A stretch of 64,000 nucleotides of DNA from the NCBI GenBank assembly GCA_963846885.1, contig CAWJXS010000020.1, positions 62,001-126,000 of the forward strand, in the 5' to 3' direction. The translations under genes and the position numbers were made by a program. Positions 55,777 through 64,000 of this stretch are shown piece by piece. The number at the start of each line of letters is the position of its first letter. Within the stretch, counting starts at the first letter, position 1. The notes beneath the pieces were generated by a model that saw nothing but the letters and a program-made list of their open reading frames with translations, was not told where the DNA came from and made no database searches. Origin of the DNA: RPQJ01 sp963846885. Its GTDB lineage: Bacteria; Pseudomonadota; Gammaproteobacteria; Steroidobacterales; Steroidobacteraceae.

Positions 55777-57217
55777 ATGACGACCAAATCCTTCCTGCTC
55801 GGCTGCAGCATTGCGGCCGCCCTCGTGACGGCGACCCCTGTGCGCGCTGAAAACCTGATCGAGGTGTACCTGGACGCAGTCCGGGGCGACCCGCTGGTGC
55901 GCGAGGCCGAGGCCCGCCGCGACGCCGCGCTCGAAGCCAAGCCGCAGGCGCGCGGCGCGCTGCTGCCGCAGGTCAACGTCAACGGCCAGTACGCCACGCG
56001 CGACTCCGATGGCGAGAACGTTTTCAACCAGCTGTTCGATCCGGACAACAACCCGGCCACCGACAACTCGGTGATCGTGCCGGTGCGCAGCACGCAGAGC
56101 AGCGACTCGGATTTCTGGAATTACCAGGCCGAAATCACGCAGTCGCTCTTCAGCTGGGAGCAGTGGCAGGCGCTGAAGCGCGCCGACTCGAGCGTTGCCG
56201 TGGCCGAGGCGACGTATCGCGCCGCCCAGCAGAACCTGCTGGTGCGCGTGAGCCAGGCGTACTTCGACGTGCTCGCCGCCGAAGACACGCTGGGCGCGGC
56301 CGAGGCGACCCTGGAGGCGCTCACCCGCCAGCTCGAGCAGGCCGAGAAGCGATTCGAGGTGGGACTCATCGCCGTCACCGACGTGCAGGAAGCGCGCGCG
56401 GCGCACGACAACGCGCGGGCCGGCGTCATTGCCGCGAAGCGCGCGGTGGCCACGCGCGCAGGAAGTGCTGCGGGAACTCACCAACAAGGACTACCAGTCA
56501 CTGGCCAAGCCGGCCGAGGCCATGCCGCTCGACAAGCCCGACCCGGCCGACGAGCAGGCCTGGGTCGACCTCGCGCTCAAGGACAACCTCGACGTGATCG
56601 CGGCGCGGCTCAACAGCGACGTCGCCAGCCGCGACGTGAAGATCGCGCAGGGTGGACACTTCCCCACGCTCGAGCTGTTTGCGAACCGCACCGAATACGA
56701 TTCGCAAGCGACGCAGACCAACAATGGCCTCACGGGACCGGCAGATTCCAACCAGACGCAGGACACGATCGGCGTGCAGGTCGTGATCCCGATCTACTCC
56801 GGCGGCGCGACGCAGTCACGAGTGCGCGAACAGGTGCACCTGCACCGTGCAGCCCGCGAGCGGCTCGAAGGCGCGATGCGTTCAGCCGAGCGCGAAACGC
56901 GCGATGCCTACCTGGGCGTCATCGCCGAGAAGGCGCGCGTGCAGGCGCTGCAGCAGGCGGTGAAGTCGAGCCAGACCGCGCTCGAAGCGACCGAAGCCGG
57001 TTTTGAAGTGGGCACCCGCACGACCGTCGACGTGCTCGACGCGCGCCGCCGCCTGTTCGAAGCGCAGCGCGACTTCGCTCGCAGCCGCTACGACTACCTG
57101 ATCAACATCGTGCGACTCGAGTCCGCCTCGGGCGGCCTGAAGCAGGAAGACCTCGCGGCGATCAACGGCTACCTGACTCTGCCGTTGACGTTGCCGGTGG
57201 TGCGGCCGAAGCCCTGA
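55777..57217 (+). CDS. tolC: TolC family outer membrane efflux protein, frameshifted
   Basis: The outer-membrane channel of type I secretion and RND efflux. After a signal peptide (KSFLLGCSIAAALVTATPVRA) come NLIEVYLDAVRGDPLVREAE, LSQ-type repeats, and the second half with KDNLDVIAARLN, TQSRVREQVHLHRAARERL and GTRTTVDVLDARRRLFEAQ. The two halves are in different frames. Removing one C in ACGCGCGCAGGAAG near 56455 gives AVATAQEVLRELTNKDYQSL and a normal 480-codon protein. An inactive TolC would be costly, so a sequence error is likely. It is convergent with waaA, with one base between the stops. Confidence 0.92.
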
Positions 57218-57218
57218 G

Positions 57219-58484
57219 CTACGGGTCGAGCAGCGGGTCGATCATCGCCACCAGGCGGTCGACCGCGCCCCGGCTCGACGCGACCGCCTCCTGCCCCCGC
57301 GCGCCTGCGGCGCGGGCTTGCGCCGGGTCGCCGATCCAGTCAACCACTTGGGCCCCGAGCTGGTCTGCGTCCTGCACGATGCGCAGGGCGCCCGCCTGCG
57401 CCAACAGGTCCGCGCTGTCTTGCGAGTTCTGCGTGTACGGGCCCGACAACAGCGGCAATCCCAGCACCGCAGGCTCCAGCAGGCTGTGGCCGCCGATCGG
57501 AACCAGACTGCCAGCGACGAACGCGATGTCGGCCGCGGCATAGAACATCTGCAGCTCACCGAGCGAATCGACCAGGAACACGGCATCTTCCGCTGCCGGA
57601 AGCGCGCCTGCGCTGCGCTGTGCAAACACCACGTTGCGCTCGCGCAGCAACGAGCGCACCTCGTCGAAGCGCTGTGGATGGCGCGGCACCAGCAACAGCA
57701 GCGCATCGCGGTACTTCGCACGCACGGATGCATGGGCTGCAAGCGCGGCATCCTCCTCGCCCGCGTGCGTGCTGCCCGCGATCCACACCGGCCGCGCGGC
57801 GTCCCACTGCCTGCGCAGTTCGCGTCCCGCTGCGATCGTCGCCGCGGGAATGGCGAGGTCGTACTTGATGTTGCCCGTGACGTGCACGCGAGCCGGCGCG
57901 GCGCCGATCGCGCGGAATCGTTCGGCATCACCCGTCGTCTGCGCGCCCACCAGGATGTCTCGCGCGAGCGTGTCGCGAAACAATGCCGCAAGCCGCCGGT
58001 AGCGCTCGACCGAACGAGCCGTGACTCGCGCGCTGCCGAGCACCAGTGGAATGCGCCGGCGGCCGAGCTCGGCATAGAGCGTCGGCCAGATTTCGGTTTC
58101 GAGGATGATGGCGAGGCGGGGCGCGATGCGATCGAGAAAGCGGTCGACGGAGCCCGGCAGGTCGTAAGGCAGGTAGCAGTGCTGCACGCCGTCCTTGAAC
58201 AGCGTCCGGGCGCGTTGCGCGCCCGTGGGCGTCGTCGTCGTGATGACGATGGGCGTGCCCGGATGCCGGCGGCGCAATTCGGCGATGAGTGCCGCGGCCG
58301 CCTGCACCTCGCCCACGGACACTGCGTGTACCCACACGCCACCCGTCCGGGCTGGACGTGTCACCAGTCCGAGGCGCTGGCGCAGACGGCCACGCTGGGC
58401 GGGATCGCGCAGCTCCTGCCAAGCGTCATGCAGGATCACCAGTGGCGCGAGCAGGTAGACGAGCAGCACGTACAGCATGCGCAT
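57219..58484 (-). CDS. waaA: 3-deoxy-D-manno-octulosonic acid transferase
   Basis: A 421-residue inner-membrane glycosyltransferase adding Kdo to lipid A. The N-terminal anchor is MLYVLLVYLLAPLVILHDA. Family motifs follow: GGVWVHAVSVGEVQAA, TTTTPTGAQRA, YLPYDLPGSVDRFL, ETEIWPTLYAEL, GSLVPIGGHSLLEPA. ATG 58484 is taken as start (58478 is possible); it lies 5 bp after the kdkA stop, so the two form one operon. Confidence 0.95.
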   Translation of the reverse strand: MRMLYVLLVYLLAPLVILHDAWQELRDPAQRGRLRQRLGLVTRPARTGGVWVHAVSVGEVQAAAALIAELRRRHPGTPIVITTTTPTGAQRARTLFKDGVQHCYLPYDLPGSVDRFLDRIAPRLAIILETEIWPTLYAELGRRRIPLVLGSARVTARSVERYRRLAALFRDTLARDILVGAQTTGDAERFRAIGAAPARVHVTGNIKYDLAIPAATIAAGRELRRQWDAARPVWIAGSTHAGEEDAALAAHASVRAKYRDALLLLVPRHPQRFDEVRSLLRERNVVFAQRSAGALPAAEDAVFLVDSLGELQMFYAAADIAFVAGSLVPIGGHSLLEPAVLGLPLLSGPYTQNSQDSADLLAQAGALRIVQDADQLGAQVVDWIGDPAQARAAGARGQEAVASSRGAVDRLVAMIDPLLDP

Positions 58485-58489
58485 GGCGC

Positions 58490-59227
58490 TCAGTGCCCCG
58501 GCACGCCAGCCAGCAACGCCTGCCACTGCGCGTCGCCGAAGCGATCGGGCGGCAGTTCCACGGTGACCTTGCGCAGCGAACGCTGCAGGCGCTCGAGCAC
58601 GGCGCGTTCCCACCCGCCTCGCTCGCGAACGCGCCCGCGGTCGAAGTCGAGCACGTACACCGCGTGGTCGGTGCCGAGCAACAGGTTGTGCGCGTTGAGA
58701 TCCGCATGCTGCACGCCTCGCGCATGCAGCGCGCCGATGCAGGCGCCGATGGCATGCCAGTCGTCGGCCGGCACGGGACCGGACTGCAAGGCTTGCGTCA
58801 ACGTCTGCCGCACCGGGAGTTCTGCGGTCAGCAGGTCCGCGCGATAGAACAGGCCGTCACGCACATACCGGGCGGCGATGGGTTGCGGCACGGGCAGTCC
58901 CCACGCCCGCAACTGGCGCAGCAGGCGCCACTCGCGAAACGAGCGCGTCTGCTCGGCACCCGTCCACAGGTAGCGGTCGGCGACGAGGCGCGCGATGAGG
59001 CCGCCCCGCCGATAGTGACGCAGGACCCAGCGCTGGCCGTCCCGCGTGCGCACGAATGCCACGGTGCCACGGCCCCCTTGCGTGGTCTCGAGCGTCCCGT
59101 GCGCCTGCCAGTGGCTGCGATCGAACACAGCTGTGTCCGGATGGTGGAGGCAGGAGGCATCGTATAGCATCGCGCCGCCCGCCCCGCGCGCGAGCGCCTC
59201 CTCCCCGGCGGCGGCTGCTTCGTTCAT
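58490..59227 (-). CDS. kdkA: 3-deoxy-D-manno-octulosonic acid kinase
   Basis: A 245-residue member of the kinase-like fold that phosphorylates Kdo on lipid A, as in Haemophilus and related bacteria with a single Kdo. Marks are WVLRHYRRGGLIARLVADRY, RSFREWRLLRQLRAWGLPVP and the catalytic loop GVQHADLNAHNLLL followed by VLDFDRGR. It is divergent from the family 9 glycosyltransferase and upstream of waaA, so this is a core-oligosaccharide locus. Confidence 0.93.
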   Translation of the reverse strand: MNEAAAAGEEALARGAGGAMLYDASCLHHPDTAVFDRSHWQAHGTLETTQGGRGTVAFVRTRDGQRWVLRHYRRGGLIARLVADRYLWTGAEQTRSFREWRLLRQLRAWGLPVPQPIAARYVRDGLFYRADLLTAELPVRQTLTQALQSGPVPADDWHAIGACIGALHARGVQHADLNAHNLLLGTDHAVYVLDFDRGRVRERGGWERAVLERLQRSLRKVTVELPPDRFGDAQWQALLAGVPGH

Positions 59228-59280
59228 CGGTGCGGATTGTTCACGATCCCGGCGCCGCTGCCTACCATTTCGAGCCGCAG

Positions 59281-60408
59281 ATGAAGCAGCCCCTGTTCAG
59301 CACACCGCCCGAGTCGATCTGCATCCTGCGCCTCTCGGCGCTCGGGGACGTGTGCCACGTGCTGCCCGTCGTGCGCACGCTGCAGGACTCGTGGCCCTCG
59401 ACGAAGATCACGTGGATCCTGGGCAAGCTCGAGCACAAGCTGCTCGGCCACCTGCCCGACATCGAGTTCATCGTCTTCGACAAGAAGGCGGGACTGCGGG
59501 GGTACCTCGACCTGCGCAGGCAATTGCGCGGACGACGGTTCGACGCATTGCTGCACATGCAGCTGGCATTGCGGGCGTCGGTGGCGTCATTGATGGTTTC
59601 CGCGCGGCATCGGGTGGGCTTCGATCGCGAACGTGCCCGCGAAGGACAATGGGTGTTCACCAACGCCAAGATCGCCGCGAAGTCGCGCGAGCACGTGCTG
59701 GACAGCCTCTTCGGCTTCGCCGAACGACTCGGAGTCACGACTCGTTCGCTGCGTTGGGACATCCCGTTGCCCGAATCAGCGATCGCCTACGCGACCGTGG
59801 CCATTCCCGATTCGTCACGGCGCACACTCGTGCTGAGCCCCTGCTCGAGCCACGCCTTGCGCAACTGGAGCGCAGAACGCTACGCGGCGCTCGCGGATTA
59901 CGCCGTCACGCGCTACGGGATGGACGTGCTGTTGTGCGGCGGCCGCAGCCCGCTGGAACTGCAGTACGGCACCGACATCGAGCAGGCCATGCGCCAGCCC
60001 TGCCGCAACCTGATCGGCAAAGACACGCTGCTCGAGTTGCTGGCGACTTTGCAGCGGGCGACCGTGCTGGTGTCGCCCGACTCGGGTCCGGCCCATATGG
60101 CGACGACCGTCGGCACGCCGGTGATCGGTCTCTATGCCGCGACGAACCCCGAGCGCAGTGGCCCGTATCTCAGCCGCCGGTGGTGCGTGAACCGCTACGA
60201 CCGGGCGGCATCGCGGTTCCTGAACCAGTCGGTGCAGCACCTGCCGTGGACGGAGAAGATCGAACTGCCCGGCGTGATGGACCTGATCGAGGTCGACGAC
60301 GCCGTCGAGAAGCTCGACGAACTGATGCTGGCGGGCGCGCCGCGCACCAGCCCTCCCGCTTCGGGTACCTCTCCCGCTTGCGGGAGAGGTCGGCCGCAGG
60401 CCGGGTGA
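59281..60408 (+). CDS. Glycosyltransferase family 9 (LPS heptosyltransferase-like)
   Basis: A 375-residue GT9 enzyme. It has ICILRLSALGDVCHVLPVVR, TWILGKLEHKLLGHL, LVLSPCSSHALRNWSAERYA and LVSPDSGPAHMATTVGTPVI, the nucleotide-heptose binding half. It probably adds the first heptose to Kdo, in line with the neighbouring kdkA and waaA. The last ~13 residues (SPACGRGRPQAG) are encoded by a REP-like repeat that has replaced the original C-terminus or sits at its end. Confidence 0.92.
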   Translation: MKQPLFSTPPESICILRLSALGDVCHVLPVVRTLQDSWPSTKITWILGKLEHKLLGHLPDIEFIVFDKKAGLRGYLDLRRQLRGRRFDALLHMQLALRASVASLMVSARHRVGFDRERAREGQWVFTNAKIAAKSREHVLDSLFGFAERLGVTTRSLRWDIPLPESAIAYATVAIPDSSRRTLVLSPCSSHALRNWSAERYAALADYAVTRYGMDVLLCGGRSPLELQYGTDIEQAMRQPCRNLIGKDTLLELLATLQRATVLVSPDSGPAHMATTVGTPVIGLYAATNPERSGPYLSRRWCVNRYDRAASRFLNQSVQHLPWTEKIELPGVMDLIEVDDAVEKLDELMLAGAPRTSPPASGTSPACGRGRPQAG

Positions 60409-60411
60409 GGG
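60368..60411. repeat. REP-like palindromic repeat, copy 2
   Basis: CCTCTCCCGC/GCGGGAGAGG hairpin followed by the GGCCGCAGGCC unit and GGGTGAGGG. It matches the copy at 2471-2521. Its left part encodes the C-terminus of the GT9 protein and supplies the TGA stop (60406-60408). Confidence 0.8.
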
Positions 60412-60511
60412 CGCTGCGTATCGCAGACGAGGCCGCTGCGCGATAATGCGCGACCGACGGGCCGACCCGTCATTTCCTGTCCGACGACTACGACCGCGAG
60501 GCACCATCACC

Positions 60512-60715
60512 GTGACGGCCGAACGCAGCGAGAAGCTCATCCAGCCGAACGCCCAGCACCATTACGAGGTGACCGTGGCCGACCTGCCGCTGGCCTGCCC
60601 CATGCCGGGCATGCACCTGTGGAATTCGCACCCGCGAGTGTTCCTGGCCATCGAGCAGACGGGCCTGGCCAAGTGCCCGTATTGCAGCGCGGAGTACACG
60701 CTGAAAAGGGGCTAG
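60512..60715 (+). CDS. Zinc-finger CHCC domain protein
   Basis: A 67-residue protein with the CHCC zinc-finger arrangement of the bacterial NDUFS6-like family: LACPMPGMHLWNSHPRVFL and then KCPYCSAEYTLKRG. The start is GTG 60512, with GAGG about ten bases ahead. Homologues are found beside waa/rfa-type genes in many proteobacteria; the function is not established. It is followed by the partial REP repeat. Confidence 0.9.
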   Translation: MTAERSEKLIQPNAQHHYEVTVADLPLACPMPGMHLWNSHPRVFLAIEQTGLAKCPYCSAEYTLKRG

Positions 60716-60759
60716 GGGTCAGCAAGAAAGCGCTGAGCGCATGCCCGTGATCCGCCTGA

Positions 60760-60783
60760 CCCTCCCGCCAAATCGGGAGAGGT
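60760..60783. repeat. Partial REP-like hairpin
   Basis: CCCTCCCGCCAAATCGGGAGAGG, a diverged copy of the main hairpin. Its AGAGG end (60778-60782) also serves as the ribosome site for the hydrolase that starts at 60790. Confidence 0.55.
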
Positions 60784-60789
60784 GGATAC

Positions 60790-61806
60790 GTGGGCTTCAC
60801 CAGTTACATGGTGACCGACCCTTCCCGCGCAGGCGACGGTGATACCTATCCGGATCGCCCGATACCGATGTACGTGTGGTACCCGGTCGACTCGGCGTCG
60901 ATCAACAACGCGACCAAGGTGGCGGAGTACCCGCTCGATCCTCTCTACCAGCAGAGGCCGAACCTGCCATCGACCGGCCTGGAGGCCTACGGCATCGATC
61001 GCGCGTATCAGGATGCGCCCGTGTCGGCCGGGAAGCCCTTCCCGGTCTTGATGTTCTCGCCCGGCTGGGGTGCCCCGCCCTGGTTGCACGTGTCTTTCGC
61101 GGCAAGGCTGGCGAGCCATGGCTACATCGTCGCCGTGTCGTACCATTTTGGCGACGGCTGGTGGCCGTGGGAGCCCGTGATCTACCCGGACTTGGCACGT
61201 CCCTCTTTCCATCGGCCCCGCGACGTCTCGTTCGCACTCGATGATCTCACGGCGAAGAACGCCACTCAGGGGCACCTGCTGCGCGGCGCGGCGAACCTGG
61301 AAAAGGTGGCGGCCGGCGGCTGGTCGCTCGGCGGCTATGCGGCAATGGTATTGAGCGGGCGGCGAAGACGACGTCTGCGATACGTTGGGGGACGAAGGCG
61401 TTGGAAATGCCTGCGTGTCCGTCGCAGCCCGACCCGAGGATCAAGGCGATCGTGCCTTTGGACGGTTCAGGTTGGATCCTGAGGTTCAACGAGCTCGCTC
61501 GCATCAAGGTACCTGTCATCGGGATCGGGCAAGAGTGGGATTTTCTCCAGTTCCAGGTCTCGAACGGGTGGGCTTCGGGAAGGAATGGAGGCTTGGGCCG
61601 CCCGCCAGCACGCCGCCTACAGCGGTCGTCCCGCGTATCGGGTGGATGTCTACAACTCGAATCACTTTTCGTTTGCCGACTTCTGTCAGGCCATTCCGGC
61701 CCTCGGGAACATGGGCCTCTCATCGGAGGAAGAAGTGGCGTGGTTTCTCGCTGACTGCGCTCAGTACACGCCGTCCGACACCATACATTGCATAACGTCG
61801 CAATAG
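60790..61806 (+). CDS. Alpha/beta hydrolase, disrupted by three frameshifts
   Basis: A lipase/esterase-like protein. The start GTG 60790 is followed by VLMFSPGWGAPPWLHVSFAA (oxyanion region) and the nucleophile motif GWSLGGYAAM. Then three frame changes follow, at about 61358, 61396 and 61570, each cured by dropping one base: LSGGEDDVCDTLG, then LEMPACPSQPDPRIKAIVPL and IKVPVIGIGQEWD, then EAWAARQHAAYSGRPAYRVD to the stop. No signal peptide is left; the N-terminus may have been lost to the REP repeat next to it. Identity of the substrate is unknown. Confidence 0.7.
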
Positions 61807-61829
61807 CGACGGCACTGGCGGATCAGGAG

Positions 61830-61873
61830 CCCTCACCCGGTCTGCGACCGACCTCTCCCGCAAGCGGGAGAGG
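61830..61873. repeat. REP-like palindromic repeat, copy 3 (inverted)
   Basis: CCCTCACCCGGTCTGCGACC followed by the CCTCTCCCGC/GCGGGAGAGG hairpin, the reverse complement of copies 1 and 2. With copy 2 it brackets the zinc-finger gene and the broken hydrolase in opposite orientations. Confidence 0.8.
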
Positions 61874-61927
61874 TGCAAACGCGGCGTTGCAGCGCCTCCG
61901 GCTAGCCCCTAACCCCTAGCCACTGCC

Positions 61928-62323
61928 TCACTTCTTGTAGTCCTTGTAGCTCTTCTCTTCGACCAGCGCCGACCCGAGCTTGGTGTTGATGCGCCGCTTG
62001 ACCGCCGCGCGCTCGTCGTTGGTCACGTACACCGCGCGCGCCAGCTCGATGAACTTCGCATCGAACTCCCCATCGCGCTCCTTGTCGCGAATGTCGTCCT
62101 CGATGTCCCACAGTTGCGCGTTCACGTCGCGCAACGCGGTCCATTCGACCGTGATGTCCACCTGCGAGTAAGCCGACGCGCGCCACGTTTCATTGAGCAG
62201 GTTGAGCTCCGTGCGCACGTTGTGCAGCTTGGCCGCGTCGGTCATGCGCGCCGACTTGATCTCGAGGATCGTGATCTTGTCGATGAGCTCGCCGGGCGAG
62301 ATGGGGACGAGAAGTTCTGCCAT
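61928..62323 (-). CDS. DUF6165 family protein
   Basis: A 131-residue, mostly helical, charged protein matching DUF6165: ISPGELIDKITILEIKSARM, WTALRDVNAQLWDIEDDIRD and VYVTNDERAAVKRRINTKLG. It lies downstream of glnE on the same strand, with a 67-bp gap. The family is often found near LPS core or glycosyltransferase genes; no function is known. Confidence 0.87.
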   Translation of the reverse strand: MAELLVPISPGELIDKITILEIKSARMTDAAKLHNVRTELNLLNETWRASAYSQVDITVEWTALRDVNAQLWDIEDDIRDKERDGEFDAKFIELARAVYVTNDERAAVKRRINTKLGSALVEEKSYKDYKK

Positions 62324-62390
62324 GGCATGCGACCGTCGGTGAGGGAAAGGGGTGAACGCCCGCGAGCGATCACTAGCGCATTGATTATAA

Positions 62391-64000
62391 TCACTTTTCC
62401 ATCGTGTCCCGCCAGATCGCGGACACCGCGGAGCGAATCCCCATGAACTCGTCCGCCGGCGCGATGCTGTCGCCGCCTTCCAGCGACAGGTGGTGCATGC
62501 GCTGGCGGTAGGCGCGATATGCGCCGGTCAGCACGTCGACCGTTTCCTGCGGCACCAGGCAGATCGAGGCCAGGCTTTCGAGCTGGCGGATGTTGTCGGA
62601 GTAGGTCACGAGTTCGGCGTACCGGCCGGACCAGAGCAGCGACCAGAACTGCGCCAGGAACTCGACGTCGGTGATGCCGCCCGCGTCCTGCTTGAGGTCG
62701 AACTCGCCGGCCTTCGACTTCGACAACTCCGCGCGCATGCGCTCGCGCATCGAGCGCACGTCGTCGCGCAGCGAATCGCGCCGGACGGCAGTGCGCAACA
62801 ACTCGACGCGCAGCACCTCGTAGCGACGGCGCAAGTCACCGCCGCCCGCCACCGCGCGTGAACGCAGCAAGGCCTGGTGCTCCCAGGTCCACGCTTCCGC
62901 GCGCTGGTAATCGGCGAAGCCTTCGATGCTCTGCACGAGCAGCCCGCCCTTCCCGCTCGGCCGCAGGCGCGTATCGACTTCGTACAACCGGCCGGCGGAC
63001 GAATGCATCGTCAGCAAGTGGACGAGGCGCTGCACGAGCCGCAGGAAGAACACAGTGTTGTCGACCACGTGGGGACCCGCCGTGCGCTGCACGTCGCCCG
63101 CCGAATCGTGCAGGAACACCAGGTCGAGGTCCGAGCCGTAGCCAAGCTCGATGCCGCCGAACTTGCCGTAGGCGACGACGATCATGCCGGCGGGACGCAG
63201 TTCGCCTTCGTTCGGGCCGCAGCAGGGCACGCCGTGGCGCGCAACGATCTGCCGCCAGGCCAGGTCCAGCGTCTCCTGCACGAGCAGCTCGGCGAGGTCG
63301 GTGAGGCGATCGCTGACCTTCATCAACGGCAGGCGCCCGGTGAGGTCGGGCACGGCGACGCGGAACATCGCCGCGCGCTGGAACTGCCGCAGCGCCTCGA
63401 CCTGTTCCTCGACGTCGTCCACGCTGCAGTTCGCCATGCGATCGTGCAGCTCGGTGGCCAGTTCCGCCCGCTCCGGCGTCGAGTCGAACAGGCGGTCATC
63501 GAGCAGTTCATCGAGCAGCAACGGGAAGGCCGCGATCTGGTCGGCAAGGAACTGCGAATGCGCGCAAAGCTCGAACAGGCGGTCGCGCGCAACTGCGTTC
63601 TCGTTCAGCAGCGCGAGGTAGACCGTGCGGCCACCGATGCGCTCGATCACGTGCAGGACGCGCGTCAGCGCCGCCTCCGCGTTGGGCAGGCGCGCCACCG
63701 CGCGCAACAGCCGTGGCAACAGCAGCTGCAGGCGCCGGCGACCTGTTTCGTCGAGACGACGGTAGTAGCCGCTCTCGCGCAATTGTTCCAGCTGGCGCAG
63801 GAACGGCTCGACCAGTTCCGGGGCCTGCAATACGGCCAGGCTTTCACGCCGCCGCGCGAGCACGGATTCGGGATCGAGCAGCTGCTCAAGGCCGTCGCTG
63901 GCATCGGCATCCGCGGCGGTGGCGCCGGGCGCGAACACGGCGCGCCTGAAATGCGCGCTCACGCGATCGCGATGCAGCTGCAATTCCGCCGCCAGCGTCG
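62391..64000 (-). CDS. glnE: Bifunctional glutamine synthetase adenylyltransferase/adenylyl-removing enzyme (partial)
   Basis: The C-terminal ~535 residues of GlnE; the gene continues past the window end. The second nucleotidyltransferase domain is present with VAYGKFGGIELGYGSDLDLV and DTRLRPSGKGGLLVQSIEGF, and the following helical region has DLKQDAGGITDVEFLAQFW. This half attaches AMP to glutamine synthetase under nitrogen excess, while the missing half removes it. The reading frame is clean throughout. Confidence 0.95.
   Translation of the reverse strand, partial: TLAAELQLHRDRVSAHFRRAVFAPGATAADADASDGLEQLLDPESVLARRRESLAVLQAPELVEPFLRQLEQLRESGYYRRLDETGRRRLQLLLPRLLRAVARLPNAEAALTRVLHVIERIGGRTVYLALLNENAVARDRLFELCAHSQFLADQIAAFPLLLDELLDDRLFDSTPERAELATELHDRMANCSVDDVEEQVEALRQFQRAAMFRVAVPDLTGRLPLMKVSDRLTDLAELLVQETLDLAWRQIVARHGVPCCGPNEGELRPAGMIVVAYGKFGGIELGYGSDLDLVFLHDSAGDVQRTAGPHVVDNTVFFLRLVQRLVHLLTMHSSAGRLYEVDTRLRPSGKGGLLVQSIEGFADYQRAEAWTWEHQALLRSRAVAGGGDLRRRYEVLRVELLRTAVRRDSLRDDVRSMRERMRAELSKSKAGEFDLKQDAGGITDVEFLAQFWSLLWSGRYAELVTYSDNIRQLESLASICLVPQETVDVLTGAYRAYRQRMHHLSLEGGDSIAPADEFMGIRSAVSAIWRDTMEK

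Overview
The window looks like the chromosome of a high-GC, Gram-negative bacterium, most likely a gammaproteobacterium of the Xanthomonadales/Nevskiales/Steroidobacterales kind. The basis is the lipopolysaccharide core set (waaA, a Kdo kinase, a family 9 glycosyltransferase) next to tolC, plus glnE, slyX, a PPi-linked phosphofructokinase beside a proton-pumping pyrophosphatase, and TTG/GTG starts. This is inference from gene content; no rRNA or other marker is present.

Layout. 1-2.5 kb: end of PPi-phosphofructokinase and hppA. 2.7-16.5 kb: mixed metabolic and secreted genes (VOC, DUF924, a large rhomboid fusion, DUF5694, cupin, GFA, secreted pullulanase, methyltransferase, PEP mutase-like enzyme, prolyl oligopeptidase, membrane dipeptidase). 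16.5-28.8 kb: DUF2855, a first MttB-like methyltransferase, a GST, a lipoprotein, a Tat-exported aminotransferase, a CehA/McbA metallohydrolase, a GlpT-like transporter and an alpha/beta hydrolase. 28.8-43.2 kb: a region that reads as uptake and demethylation of quaternary amines, with a DMGDH/sarcosine dehydrogenase-like flavoprotein, an OsmF/YehZYXW-type ABC transporter, a second MttB-like protein, two Rieske oxygenases, an amidohydrolase, a PPOX flavoprotein and a PhnD-like protein. 43.4-47.2 kb: envelope/stress genes, two Crp-like regulators and a barnase/barstar pair. 47.3-49.9 kb: arginase, ornithine cyclodeaminase and a divergent Lrp/AsnC regulator. 50-52.4 kb: GST, slyX, membrane protein, MOSC protein. 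52.5-64 kb: GGDEF-EAL protein, pcm-like gene, tolC, waaA, kdkA, GT9, zinc finger, broken hydrolase, DUF6165 and glnE (runs off the end).

Two things stand out. First, three intergenic copies of a ~360-bp element (19.8, 25.2 and 51.2 kb) carry terminal inverted repeats ending in CTAG and two long hairpins whose 28-nt loops are reverse complements of each other. One stem shows a compensatory base change between copies. No transposase is present. Second, fourteen genes are broken by frameshifts that all act in the same direction (one extra base each, about 19 events). Removing one base restores a convincing protein in each case, so either the assembly has insertion-type errors or something unusual is going on. 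These genes are given as one span each.
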